Shown one piece after another: positions 7,781 through 19,749 of a stretch of DNA of 64,000 nt (positions are counted from its first letter, which is position 1; each line of letters opens with the position of its first letter). Position numbers and translations under genes: made by a program. The stretch comes from Asticcacaulis endophyticus (lineage in GTDB: Bacteria; Pseudomonadota; Alphaproteobacteria; Caulobacterales; Caulobacteraceae). The stretch lies in contig NZ_BMZB01000002.1 of NCBI RefSeq assembly GCF_014652575.1, positions 391,482-455,481 of the forward strand. The letters run 5' to 3'. The notes under the pieces were generated by a model. That model ran no database searches and was not told the origin of the DNA. It worked only from the letters and a program-made list of their open reading frames with translations.

Positions 7781-8953
7781 CTAGACCACCGACAACGCCC
7801 GCGCCAGTGCCTTGATCAGGTCGTCGGCATCTTCGAGGCCGATCGACAGGCGCAGTAGGCCGCCGGTGATACCAGCCGTAGCTTGCGCTTCTGGTGACAT
7901 GGCGGCGTGGGTCATGGAGGCCGGATGGACGATCAGGCTTTCGACCCCGCCCAGAGATTCGGCCAGTGAAAACAGATCAACCACATCCAGAACGGCTTTG
8001 ACGGCGTCCAGCCCGCCCTTAAGCTCAAAGCTCATCATCGCGCCAAATCCGGCCTGCTGACGGGCGGCCAGATCGTGCTGCGGGTGGGATTTCAGGCCGG
8101 GATAAAAGACCTTTGATACCACCGGATGGCTTTCCAGATATTCGGCCACGGCCTGCGCCGACTGCTGCTGCTGTTTGATGCGCACAAACAGGGTGCGCAC
8201 GCCGCGTAAGGTCAGATACGAATCGAACGCGGGCGCGGTCGAGCCGACGCAATTGGCCCACCAGCGGTAAAGCGTCAGGTCTTCTGCGGTCGTGCAAACC
8301 AGCGCCCCGCCGATCACGTCCGAATGGCCATTGATATATTTGGTGGTCGAATGAACCACAAAGTCTGCGCCGAACTTGATCGGGTTTTGCAGGGCGGGCG
8401 AAAGAAAGGTGTTGTCAACCGCGACCTTGGCCCCCGCTTTATGGCCGAGATCAATCAGCTTTTGCAGGTCAACGACGCGCATCAGCGGATTGGACGGGGT
8501 TTCAATCAGCAACATGGCCGTCGGCTGCGACAGGGCCTTAAGCACCGCCGCGTCATCGCCCTGATCGACATAGACGAGGTCAATCAAACCTTGTTTAGCG
8601 CGGGCATTCAACTGACGCTGGGTGCCGCCGTAGCAATCATGGGGGGCGACCACGCGGTTGTTGCCTTTCTCAAGCGGCTGCCACAGCAGGTCAATCGCCG
8701 CCATACCGGACGCCGTCATGACCGCGCCAATGCCGCCTTCGAGTTCGGCAATGACCTCAGACACGACTTCGCGTGTCGGGTTGCCGGAGCGGGCATAGTC
8801 AAAGGTGCGCTTCTTCCCAAAGCCTTCAAACGTGTAGTTCGACGACAGGTAGATCGGCGGCATGACCGCGCCGTGAGCCGTATCCGTATCGATGCCGATA
8901 TTGATGACGCGGGTCGAAAGCTTGGCGTCTTTGAGATAATCTTTTTTCGACAT
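7781..8953 (-). CDS. metB: Cystathionine gamma-synthase/trans-sulfuration PLP enzyme
   Basis: A 390-residue Cys/Met-metabolism PLP enzyme. Lys205 in STTKYINGHSD is the Schiff-base lysine; SGNPT (56-60) and the ETPSNPLMR block are family hallmarks. It would join an O-acylhomoserine with cysteine to form cystathionine (gamma-synthase) or use sulfide directly; sequence alone does not separate these from beta- or gamma-lyase activity. The gene starts 5 bases after metX on the same strand, behind the SAM riboswitch, which supports a biosynthetic role. Confidence 0.85.
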   Translation of the reverse strand: MSKKDYLKDAKLSTRVINIGIDTDTAHGAVMPPIYLSSNYTFEGFGKKRTFDYARSGNPTREVVSEVIAELEGGIGAVMTASGMAAIDLLWQPLEKGNNRVVAPHDCYGGTQRQLNARAKQGLIDLVYVDQGDDAAVLKALSQPTAMLLIETPSNPLMRVVDLQKLIDLGHKAGAKVAVDNTFLSPALQNPIKFGADFVVHSTTKYINGHSDVIGGALVCTTAEDLTLYRWWANCVGSTAPAFDSYLTLRGVRTLFVRIKQQQQSAQAVAEYLESHPVVSKVFYPGLKSHPQHDLAARQQAGFGAMMSFELKGGLDAVKAVLDVVDLFSLAESLGGVESLIVHPASMTHAAMSPEAQATAGITGGLLRLSIGLEDADDLIKALARALSVV

Positions 8954-8958
8954 GATAA

Positions 8959-9951
8959 TCAGTCTTCAAGTGAGTGTTTGACGATATCGGACACGCGCGC
9001 GATCTCTTTAAGGAACGCATCGTGGCCATAGAGGGATGGCAATTCAATGAACACGCTGTCCGACAGGCTTTCATACAAAGCCACCATGTCGGCATAGGGC
9101 ACCAGGCGGTCGGTCGGCACGGCGGCAAGGAATACCTTTGCCTTGATGTTCTTTGGGTCAACGCGGTGGCGATCGAGCGAATCCGACAAAGACACCCAGC
9201 GGTTCACATCCGACGCCGTATAGGCATCGCCGCGCGCCCGCAGGTAGTTGCAGACGGTATAGTTTTCACCAGCGACATCGGGGGCTACGCCATCAAAGCG
9301 TTCCAGAAATTCCTGCTCAGAGCGGTAGGTGGTCATGGCCAGTTGCCGCGCCAGGGATATGGCGTCGCGTTCATGGCCGGTTTGTTTCCCGAACATCAGT
9401 ATGCGTCGTTGCAGCCCGCGCATGGCGGTGGCCATCGGGTGGGCGCGATGAGCCGCAGAGATCACGCACAAACGCTTGACGACATCCGGATACAGCTCGG
9501 CAAAGGCAAGCCCAATCATGGCGCCGTAAGATGCGCCGATAAAGTCATGCACTTCATTCACGCCCAACTGATCGAGCAGCAGTTTCACCAGCCGCGCCTG
9601 ATCGTGGGTGGAAATGGTATAGACCTGATCGGCGGGCAGGGACGGGGCAAAGTCGATGCTTAAGACCCGCCAGTGATTAAGATCCAGCGCCTGATTAGGC
9701 CCCGCAACCCCTTCCCACCAGCCGGGGGCGGTGTCGGTCGAGTCTTCTTTTTGGAACAGGACACGGCTGGCTGAAATGCCGCCGATCGCCACGACCATAG
9801 GTGCGCTGGCCGGGCCATAGACACGGCCGATGGCATGGCTTTGCATCAGCTTTTGTCCGCTGGCGAGCCGAAAATCGGCAGGGATCGGTGCTGTCACATC
9901 AACGCCGGTCAGGTCGGGCAAGTGGTCCAAAGTCGCGGTCATGTCATCCAT
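8959..9951 (-). CDS. metX: Homoserine O-acyltransferase, MetX type
   Basis: An alpha/beta-hydrolase-fold enzyme that activates homoserine for methionine synthesis. The nucleophile elbow is GASYGAM, the acid lies in VPTDRLVPY, and the catalytic His is in SLYGHDAFLKE near the end. The frame stays open to 10131, but that extension translates the SAM riboswitch and its expression platform, so I place the start at the ATG at 9951 (or 9942); neither has a strong Shine-Dalgarno. About 330 residues. Whether the acyl donor is acetyl- or succinyl-CoA cannot be read here. It forms an operon with metB. Confidence 0.83.
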   Translation of the reverse strand: MDDMTATLDHLPDLTGVDVTAPIPADFRLASGQKLMQSHAIGRVYGPASAPMVVAIGGISASRVLFQKEDSTDTAPGWWEGVAGPNQALDLNHWRVLSIDFAPSLPADQVYTISTHDQARLVKLLLDQLGVNEVHDFIGASYGAMIGLAFAELYPDVVKRLCVISAAHRAHPMATAMRGLQRRILMFGKQTGHERDAISLARQLAMTTYRSEQEFLERFDGVAPDVAGENYTVCNYLRARGDAYTASDVNRWVSLSDSLDRHRVDPKNIKAKVFLAAVPTDRLVPYADMVALYESLSDSVFIELPSLYGHDAFLKEIARVSDIVKHSLED

Positions 9952-10051
9952 ATGGGCATCAAGCAAAACGGGCTCAATCGCGACCAGAAAATTATCATGA
10001 CGGGTGAGAAGATAAGACAGCTCTGCCGCAGACGGCGCGTGGCGTCTTCCT

Positions 10052-10161
10052 CTCATCTGTCGAAGATAAATCTTCGCAGGAGTTGGCACCATGCGATCCC
10101 ACGAATGGAAAAGCGGTTGCCCCAGCGTCAATGGGCCTGTCCCTCGGCTGGTCTCGATGAG
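10052..10161 (-). promoter_or_regulatory. SAM-I (S-box) riboswitch controlling metXB
   Basis: Read on the minus strand, P1 is CTCATC / GATGAG (10161-10156 and 10057-10052). P2 is CCAGC / GCTGG. The conserved core GAGGGACAGGCCC, GGGGCAACC and GGTGCCAACTCC appears in order, and P4 is CGAAGAT / ATCTTCG. These are the hallmark S-box sequences that bind S-adenosylmethionine. Downstream, TGAGA and AAGAC near the 3' side of P1 can pair with a later GTCTT...TCTCA, giving a competing hairpin. There is no clear U-run, so control may act on translation or by a Rho-type mechanism. Confidence 0.93.
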
Positions 10162-10169
10162 TAGGTTTC

Positions 10170-10198
10170 CTATGCCGTATTTTCTATAAAACCGTCAA
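10170..10198 (-). promoter_or_regulatory. Promoter of the metXB leader
   Basis: On the minus strand, TTGACG (10198-10193) is followed after 17 bases by GCATAG (10175-10170). Transcription would start about at the first base of riboswitch P1. The TTGACG element fits the alphaproteobacterial housekeeping consensus. Confidence 0.65.
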
Positions 10199-10280
10199 GG
10201 GGGATATGTGGCCATCTTGATTGCTTTAAGGCGCAGGGCCATGTTAGGCGCTTAATAATACCGCAGTGCCGGAGATGATC

Positions 10281-11810
10281 ATGACCACCCCACTGACTGG
10301 CGATCTTCTGATCGGCGCCCGCACCATAGCTCGGCCTGAGCGCCAGCCGTGGGCGGTCAATTCCGCCACGGGTGAGGTGCTGGAACCAAGGTTTGTTGAG
10401 ACCAGTTCGGCGGATGTCGATCAGGCCGCCGAACTGGCCTGGCAGGCGTTTGGAGTTTTTAGGCGGACTTCGCCGGATGTACGTTCACAGTTTTTGCTGT
10501 TGATCGCGCAAAAATTGGTCGCTCTGGGTGATGAGCTTATCGATCGGGTTCATCTGGAAACCGCCATTCCCAAAGTACGGGTGGTGCTGGAGCGCGACCG
10601 GACGGTGTTTCAGCTTCGGTTCTTCGCCCATGTCGTGCGCGAAGAACAGTTCCTCGACTACACGATTGATCCGGCGCGGCCTGAGCGGCTGCCGTTCCCA
10701 AAGCCCGATCTGCGCCTGCGTCAGGTGGCGCTGGGGCCGGTGGCGGTGTTTGGCTCCAGCAATTTCCCGCTGGCCTTTTCGGTGGCCGGTGGGGATACGG
10801 CCTCGGCGCTGGCGGCTGGGTGTCCGGTGATCGTCAAGGGCCATCCCGCTCACCCCGGCACCAGTGAGATGGTTGGTCGCGCCATTCAGGCGGCTGTGGC
10901 CGAGCTTAACCTGCCCGAAGGGGTGTTTTCGCTACTGACCGGCGGGATTGATGCCGGTGTGGCGCTGGTGAAGCATCCGCGCATCAAGGCGGTCGGCTTT
11001 ACGGGCTCACGCGGAGGCGGCATGGCTCTGGTGGGGCTGGCGGCGGCGCGGCCTGAGCCGATCCCGGTCTACGCCGAAATGAGCAGCGTCAATCCGGTCT
11101 ATCTGCTACCCGCAGCGCTTGAGGCGCGGGCAGAACAGATGGGTGAGGACTATGTCGCGTCGCTGACTGTATCCGGCGGACAGCTTTGTACCAATCCGGG
11201 TATCGTCATTGCCCTGCAAAGTCCGGCGCTGGATCGCTTTGTAGCTTCGGCCTCGGCGACGCTTGGCCAGGTCAAGGCCATGCCCATGCTGACGGCAGGT
11301 ATCCACGCCAACTATGCCAACGGGCTCGCGGCCTTTGCCGAACACGCCGATGTCGTGCTAGAGGCCCGCGGCATCGAAACCGGCAAGATCAACTGCACGC
11401 CGGGGGCAATATTCTCGACCACTGCCAAAGCGTTTCTGAATGACCCGGCGCTGAGCCACGAAGTGTTTGGCGCCTCATCGATCATTGTCCGCTGCGATAA
11501 CGTGGATGAGATGATGCAGGTGACCGAAAGCCTTGAAGGGCATCTGGTCGGCACCCTGCATCTGGAGCCTGGCGACACGGAAATGGCGCGCACAGTTATG
11601 GAGGTGCTGGAGCTTAAGGTCGGGCGGCTGGTGGTCAATGGCTGGCCGACCGGGGTTGAGGTCAGTCCAGCTATGGTGCACGGCGGCCCGTTTCCGGCCA
11701 CGTCCGACAGCCGCTCAACCTCGGTCGGCACCAGCGCCATCCGACGGTTCCTGCGGCCGGTCAGCTATCAGAATGTGCCGCAGACGCTACTGCCGGACGG
11801 GTTGAAATAG
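10281..11810 (+). CDS. NAD(P)-dependent aldehyde dehydrogenase, ketoglutarate-semialdehyde dehydrogenase type
   Basis: A 509-residue aldehyde dehydrogenase. Cys303 (GGQLCTNPG) is the nucleophile and Glu266 (YAEMSSVNP) the general base; the cofactor loop FTGSRGGG is present. The overall pattern resembles the alpha-ketoglutarate semialdehyde dehydrogenases of non-phosphorylated pentose or sugar-acid pathways, but no other gene of such a pathway is in the window. GGAG six bases before the ATG at 10281 decides the start over the upstream GTG at 10266. It is divergent from the met operon. Confidence 0.85.
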   Translation: MTTPLTGDLLIGARTIARPERQPWAVNSATGEVLEPRFVETSSADVDQAAELAWQAFGVFRRTSPDVRSQFLLLIAQKLVALGDELIDRVHLETAIPKVRVVLERDRTVFQLRFFAHVVREEQFLDYTIDPARPERLPFPKPDLRLRQVALGPVAVFGSSNFPLAFSVAGGDTASALAAGCPVIVKGHPAHPGTSEMVGRAIQAAVAELNLPEGVFSLLTGGIDAGVALVKHPRIKAVGFTGSRGGGMALVGLAAARPEPIPVYAEMSSVNPVYLLPAALEARAEQMGEDYVASLTVSGGQLCTNPGIVIALQSPALDRFVASASATLGQVKAMPMLTAGIHANYANGLAAFAEHADVVLEARGIETGKINCTPGAIFSTTAKAFLNDPALSHEVFGASSIIVRCDNVDEMMQVTESLEGHLVGTLHLEPGDTEMARTVMEVLELKVGRLVVNGWPTGVEVSPAMVHGGPFPATSDSRSTSVGTSAIRRFLRPVSYQNVPQTLLPDGLK

Positions 11811-11863
11811 CGGATAAGATAACAGCTTCATTCGTAGGCCGAAACAGGCTAAGGCTAACACCA

Positions 11864-12259
11864 ATGATCCAGAGCTTACGCACCTTCTCAAAACGTGTCG
11901 TGGCGCTGTGTACTTTACTGTGCATGGCTGCGGTTCTGAATGCGGGCTTTGTGTCGATGCAGAATGCCACCCTGGATATCCGCCATGCGGCCAGTGGTGA
12001 TGTGAAGCTGGCCGATGGCGGCTGGGTTGAAACCTGCGCTGCGGATGACTGCCACAGCCATGTGGAGCCGCCGGAACATATCCATGACGGCTTTGATCTG
12101 CATCACCACCACAGCAGCGATGTGCCAACGCCCCCGCTTGAGCGACGTAGTGAAATACCACAAACCATATTGGCCACGGTCGCCGATCTGATCCCTGCGG
12201 CTATGGCTGTCCCCGCCGGACATATCCCCCATATGCCGGACCAGCCGCCGCGAGTCTGA
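11864..12259 (+). CDS. Exported His-rich CzcI-like protein
   Basis: A 131-residue protein with an N-terminal hydrophobic segment (residues 12-30). A short Cys/His-rich region at about 62-86 contains CAADDCHSH, HIHD and HHHH. It opens the czc efflux operon, as CzcI-type periplasmic metal-responsive proteins do in other czc systems, so a role in sensing or buffering Zn/Co/Cd in the periplasm is inferred. Alternative: an unrelated small His-rich metal-binding protein. No strong ribosome site is visible before the ATG. Confidence 0.6.
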   Translation: MIQSLRTFSKRVVALCTLLCMAAVLNAGFVSMQNATLDIRHAASGDVKLADGGWVETCAADDCHSHVEPPEHIHDGFDLHHHHSSDVPTPPLERRSEIPQTILATVADLIPAAMAVPAGHIPHMPDQPPRV

Positions 12260-12325
12260 ACCGTTCCTGTAACGTCATGCGCCGATTAAGCGCATCATTT
12301 CAGACCTTCGCGAAAGCTTTTCATC

Positions 12326-13621
12326 ATGATATTTTCCAAGTGGCACCGGTTCGGTGTCCTGAGGGCGTCTGGCCGCGTGGCCGGACTGACCCTGCCTGCG
12401 GTCCTGTGCGCGGGCCTTTGCCTGAGTGCGGTGGCACAGGCCGAAATTCTTCCCTTATCTGTGGCTATGTCGCGGGCGGCTCAGGCTGATCCGGCGGCGA
12501 TGGCCACACAAAAACGACTGGCGGCGACCGAGGCGGGTATTCGTCAGGCCGGTGTACGGCCAAACCCCAGTGTCGGGCTTGAGGCCGAAAATGTGCTGGG
12601 CTCCGGGCCCTATAGTGGCCTCAGTCAGGCCGAAACCACGCTCAGCTATCAGCAACCCTTAGAGCGTAAATCCAAGCGTGAGGCCCGCATCGGGGCCGCC
12701 TCGGCGCAAAACGATCTGGCGCGCGCCGAAGGCCGTGTCCGAACCTGGGAAGCGATGACCGCCGCGCAAAGACTGTGGGTTGAGGCGGTGGTGGCTGAGG
12801 CTGAAACGGAGCTTGCCGGTCAGCGGTTGAAGCTGGCTGAACAGTCGCAGGCCGAAATTCGCAGACGGGTTACGGCGGCGCGCGATCCGTTGTTTGCCGG
12901 CTCTCTGGCTGAGACTGAGGTGGCGACCGCCCGGATTGCCCATGATCAGGCGGCGGCTAAGGTGCGCCAGCTTAAAACCCAACTGGCGGCCCTGTGGGGC
13001 GGGGCGGCGGAGTTTGAACTTGAGGCCAAATGGCTTGAAGGCACCCCGGTGATCTCTGAGCCCGCCCTGATGGAAACGCCGGACATCGAGGTCTTGCGGG
13101 CGCGTCAGCGGCTGTCTGCGGCTCAGCTTAAGGTGGAGACGACGCGCCGGGTTCAGGACCCGACCGTCTCGGCCGGTATCCGCCATTTTCAGGGTGATGG
13201 CGCCGTCGCATTTATCATAGGCGGGTCTATTCCGTTAAATCGCAATGACGCCTATCGGGGCCATATCGATCGGGCCCGCGCGGACTCTGAGGCGGCATCG
13301 GCTGACATCGAAGTGGCCGAGCGCTATCGTCAGCGCGACATTACCGCCGCCACCCTGCGCATGACCGATCTGGCGCACGAAGCCCAACGCATCGAGACTG
13401 AGGTCATCCCGCAGGCTGAAACCGCACTGAGGCAGGTACGGGAAGGCTTTGTGCGTGGCGGCTTTACCTATCGCGACGTGATCGGGACTCAACAAACCCT
13501 GATGGCCGCCAAGGCCCGCCGCCTTGAGGTTCTGAAACAATTTCATATCGAACAAATTAATCGCGATCGTCTGAGCGGCAAGTGGCTGGCCCTGCTGCCT
13601 GACGTGGAGGCTGCCCAATGA
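12326..13621 (+). CDS. czcC: Outer-membrane efflux protein of CzcC type (TolC family)
   Basis: A 431-residue TolC-family protein that would form the outer-membrane channel of the metal efflux pump. The signal peptide ends near SAVAQA (about residue 38). Two long helical coiled regions carry the repeated motif seen in TolC proteins (QPLERKSKREARIGAASAQ in the first half and IPLNRNDAYRGHIDRARAD in the second). It overlaps czcB by ATGA, indicating translational coupling. Confidence 0.88.
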   Translation: MIFSKWHRFGVLRASGRVAGLTLPAVLCAGLCLSAVAQAEILPLSVAMSRAAQADPAAMATQKRLAATEAGIRQAGVRPNPSVGLEAENVLGSGPYSGLSQAETTLSYQQPLERKSKREARIGAASAQNDLARAEGRVRTWEAMTAAQRLWVEAVVAEAETELAGQRLKLAEQSQAEIRRRVTAARDPLFAGSLAETEVATARIAHDQAAAKVRQLKTQLAALWGGAAEFELEAKWLEGTPVISEPALMETPDIEVLRARQRLSAAQLKVETTRRVQDPTVSAGIRHFQGDGAVAFIIGGSIPLNRNDAYRGHIDRARADSEAASADIEVAERYRQRDITAATLRMTDLAHEAQRIETEVIPQAETALRQVREGFVRGGFTYRDVIGTQQTLMAAKARRLEVLKQFHIEQINRDRLSGKWLALLPDVEAAQ

Positions 13622-14880
13622 CATATAATCTCAATCAATCCCGCCGCTTCTGGCTGCTGGGTGCGGCCAGTCTGTCCGCCATAGGGCTTGTCGCCTGCGG
13701 TAAGTCAAAACCCGAAGATGATCATGGTCACGCTGACGGGGGCGAAGACGACTTTGAGCGCGGGCCGCACAATGGTCGCCTGCTGCGCACTGGCGATTTT
13801 TCGCTGGAAGTGACCATCTACGAAAGTGGTGTTGAGCCGGAATTCCGCTTTTATCCCTATTGGCAGGATAAGCCCGTGGCGCCAAACGCCGTTACCGTCA
13901 TGACCCGTCTCACCCGACTGGGCGGTAAGGTCGATAGTTTTACCTTCCAGCCGCAAGAGGATTATCTGCGCGGGCAGGGCGTGGTTGAGGAGCCTCATTC
14001 CTTTGATGTGCGCATTGACGCCCGTTATCGCGACAAGGCTTACGCTTGGGCTTACGCGTCCTATGAGGGGCGCACGACCATTAGCCCCGAAGCGGCCACG
14101 ACCGCCGGGGTTACGCTGGAACAGGCCGGACCCGCCACGCTGATTGACCGGATCGATCTGTCCGGACGCGTGGAGACCAAGCCCGAAGGCCGAAGCGAAG
14201 TGCGCGCCTGGTATCCCGGTCGGATCATGGCCATGACTGTGGAACTGGGCCAAAGCGTGCGTAAAGGCCAGGTCATTGCCCGCGTTGAATCGAGCGAAAG
14301 CCTGCAAATCTACGCCATTCCGGCCCCCATTTCAGGTGTCGTCATTGAGAAGAACGCCAATGTCGGCGGCGTGGCCTATGACGCCCCGCTCTATGTCATT
14401 GCCGACCCCAACGCGCTTCATGCCGAGTTCTTCCTGTTTCCGCGCGATGCCGAAAAGGTGCGGGTGGGGCAGAAGGTTGAGGTGCGCGCACTGGACCGGT
14501 CTCATATACTCATGGCTGAGGTCGAGGCCATCTTGCCCAGCGTCAACGAAGCCACCCAGACCGTCATGGCCCATGTCCATTTGCCGGGTGGCGACGGGGT
14601 GTTCCGCTCAGGTCTTGGCATCGAAGGCAGCTTCTTTACGGGCGAGCAGGGCGTGCCTCTGGCGGTGCGTACCGAAGCCATCCAGACCTTCCGCGACATG
14701 CCGGTGGTCTACGCTAAGGTCGGCAATGTTTATGAAGTCCGCATGATTAAGGTGGGCCGAAAGACACCGGAATGGACCGAGGTTTTGGGCGGGCTTGACC
14801 CCGGTGAGACCTATGTCGTCAAGGGCGCCTTCCTCATCCGCGCGGACATCGAAAAGTCCGGCGCGAGCCATGATCACTAG
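13618..14880 (+). CDS. czcB: RND periplasmic adaptor, CzcB type, lipoprotein
   Basis: A 420-residue membrane-fusion protein linking CzcA to CzcC. The signal sequence ends in a lipobox (GLVAC), followed by a short His/Asp stretch (DDHGHADGGEDD) that could bind metal. The barrel-sandwich hybrid (lipoyl) halves are visible at GQSVRKGQVIARVESS and ISGVVIEKNANVGG. The start is the ATG that overlaps the czcC stop. Substrate assignment rests on CzcA. Confidence 0.88.
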   Translation: MTYNLNQSRRFWLLGAASLSAIGLVACGKSKPEDDHGHADGGEDDFERGPHNGRLLRTGDFSLEVTIYESGVEPEFRFYPYWQDKPVAPNAVTVMTRLTRLGGKVDSFTFQPQEDYLRGQGVVEEPHSFDVRIDARYRDKAYAWAYASYEGRTTISPEAATTAGVTLEQAGPATLIDRIDLSGRVETKPEGRSEVRAWYPGRIMAMTVELGQSVRKGQVIARVESSESLQIYAIPAPISGVVIEKNANVGGVAYDAPLYVIADPNALHAEFFLFPRDAEKVRVGQKVEVRALDRSHILMAEVEAILPSVNEATQTVMAHVHLPGGDGVFRSGLGIEGSFFTGEQGVPLAVRTEAIQTFRDMPVVYAKVGNVYEVRMIKVGRKTPEWTEVLGGLDPGETYVVKGAFLIRADIEKSGASHDH

Positions 14881-18030
<3,150 letters not shown>

Positions 18031-18038
18031 CAGTAAGG

Positions 18039-18063
18039 GGGCGCGGTTTTAACGACCGCGCCC
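18039..18063 (+). terminator. Hairpin after the czc operon
   Basis: Stem GGGCGCGGT / ACCGCGCCC with a TTTAACG loop, 8 bases after the czcA stop, followed by only three T. Confidence 0.55.
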
Positions 18064-18148
18064 TTTGACTATGCGCGAACAGTGATCCGCAGGCAGACAG
18101 GCGGCGTAGACAAACCTGACGGGACAATCAGTTCAACAGGGTATGGTT

Positions 18149-18664
18149 ATGCTTCGCCGAAATTTCATGCTGTCCGTCATGGCCGTGACCTTAAGCGCAC
18201 CGAACGCTCAGGCCGAAACGCCGGATATACTCAAACATGTGCCGGAGGCCCGCAAAGTCGGGGCGGGCCGCTACAGCCATCTGGGGTTTGATATATTCGA
18301 TGCCACCCTGTATGCGCCCCAGAGCCGATATAATGCCGCTGGGCCTTTTGCGCTTAAGCTTGAATACCTGCGCAATATCAAGGGCAAGACCATCACCGAT
18401 AATTCGGTCAAGGAAATCCAGAAGCAGGGCGTGAGTGCCGATAAGCTGAACCGCTGGCGCGATCAGATGGCGGCGATTTTCCCCGATGTCGCCAAAGGGG
18501 CCAGTATTACGGGAATACGTGATGCCAGCGGGCATGCGCTGTTTTACAGCGGGGATAAGCTGATCGGCACGATTAAGGATGCTGAGTTCAGCCGGGCGTT
18601 CTTTAATATCTGGCTGGGGCCGAAAGCGCCGCAAACCTTTCGGGATAAGCTGTTAGGTGCCTGA
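18149..18664 (+). CDS. Exported chalcone-isomerase-like protein
   Basis: A 171-residue exported protein of the chalcone isomerase-like group, seen through the segments HLGFDIFDATLYAP and FNIWLGPKAPQTFRDKLLG. Bacterial members are mostly uncharacterised periplasmic proteins, and flavonoid chemistry should not be assumed. The ATG at 18149, seven bases after AGGG, gives a signal peptide ending near NAQA. The last 12 bases overlap the opposing EamA gene. Confidence 0.75.
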   Translation: MLRRNFMLSVMAVTLSAPNAQAETPDILKHVPEARKVGAGRYSHLGFDIFDATLYAPQSRYNAAGPFALKLEYLRNIKGKTITDNSVKEIQKQGVSADKLNRWRDQMAAIFPDVAKGASITGIRDASGHALFYSGDKLIGTIKDAEFSRAFFNIWLGPKAPQTFRDKLLGA

Positions 18665-19597
18665 TTTAGGCCGTCCAAGTTCGGCCAGCGTAATTCCCGC
18701 ACAGACCAGCGCCAGAGCCACAAAGTGAAAGCCGTGCAAGGGTTCGCGCAGGATCAACACGGATAGCCCTACCCCGAAAATAGGGATCAGGTTGATAAAC
18801 AGGCCTGCCCGGTTGGCCCCGATCAGTTCAACACCCCAAACGTATGCCACCTGCGCGACCAGAGCGGGCAGCAGGGCGGTGTAGGCGACAATCGCCCAGC
18901 CGGTCGCGTCGGGCCAGATTATCTTGCCCGCCACCCCTTGCAGGGCCAGGGCCGGAAAACAGGCCAGCACGGCGCCCAGGGCTGAAACCGCCATCAGGCT
19001 TTGCCAGTGGATGTCAGGCTTGAAGCGCAACGCAATCGTGTATCCGGCATATAAAAGCACGCACAGCCCCATCAGGGCATCGCCGCGATTGAGGTTCAGA
19101 TGGATCAGCGACATCAGGTCGCCGTGGCTGGCCGTGACCAGAACGCCAAACAGGGTCAGGCTGAACCCGGCGATCTGGGCCACACTGGCCCGCGCCCGGA
19201 AGATGGCATAGTTGAGCGCGAAAATAACGGCGGGCATGGCGGCGTGTTCAATCACCACATTGGTGGCCGAGGTCAGGCTGAGCGCCGAATAGAGCACAAT
19301 ATTGAACAGACCAAACCCTGCCGCCCCATAACCCAGCAACAGTGGCCAGTGGCTGCGGATTTTCGGCCAGTCGCGGCGCAAAGGCTTAATTGAAAAGGCG
19401 GCTACCAGGCCAAAAGCGCTCAGCCAGCGTAATGTGCTCAACGTAACCGGGTCGATGTGGCCGACCGCCATCTTGCCCGCCACCGTATTACCGGCCCACA
19501 ACAGACCCGCGGTCGCCAAAAAGCCATAGGCTTTGAGCGAAGCGGAGATTGCGGGTGTAGCAGGCGGTGACAAGATGGAAATTTCTTTTGAAACCAA
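18653..19597 (-). CDS. EamA/DMT-family transporter
   Basis: A 314-residue membrane protein with about ten hydrophobic helices arranged as two EamA repeats (for example LLWAGNTVAGKMAVG in the first, and GANRAGLFINLIPIFGV near the end of the second). Members export amino acids or other small metabolites; the substrate is not indicated. The frame begins with TTG at 19597 and has no in-frame ATG before the first helix. It converges on, and overlaps by 12 bases, the chalcone-isomerase-like gene. Confidence 0.85.
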   Translation of the reverse strand: MVSKEISILSPPATPAISASLKAYGFLATAGLLWAGNTVAGKMAVGHIDPVTLSTLRWLSAFGLVAAFSIKPLRRDWPKIRSHWPLLLGYGAAGFGLFNIVLYSALSLTSATNVVIEHAAMPAVIFALNYAIFRARASVAQIAGFSLTLFGVLVTASHGDLMSLIHLNLNRGDALMGLCVLLYAGYTIALRFKPDIHWQSLMAVSALGAVLACFPALALQGVAGKIIWPDATGWAIVAYTALLPALVAQVAYVWGVELIGANRAGLFINLIPIFGVGLSVLILREPLHGFHFVALALVCAGITLAELGRPKSGT

Positions 19598-19749
19598 TTG
19601 GGTGCGTTATATGATCGCCATAACACAATTTGCCGGATGGCTTATCTTTTTCCTTTGAATTTCGGGTCAGGTCTTATAACCACGCAAGCCTTAACTCTTA
19701 AAATTTGTCGCCTGCCGTATGGGCGCAAACTCATGATCGGAACTTTGAT

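Noticed and set aside
10132-10265. SAM-II riboswitch for metX
   Set aside because: The SAM-II GCTAAA core is absent, while the SAM-I core matches well just downstream.
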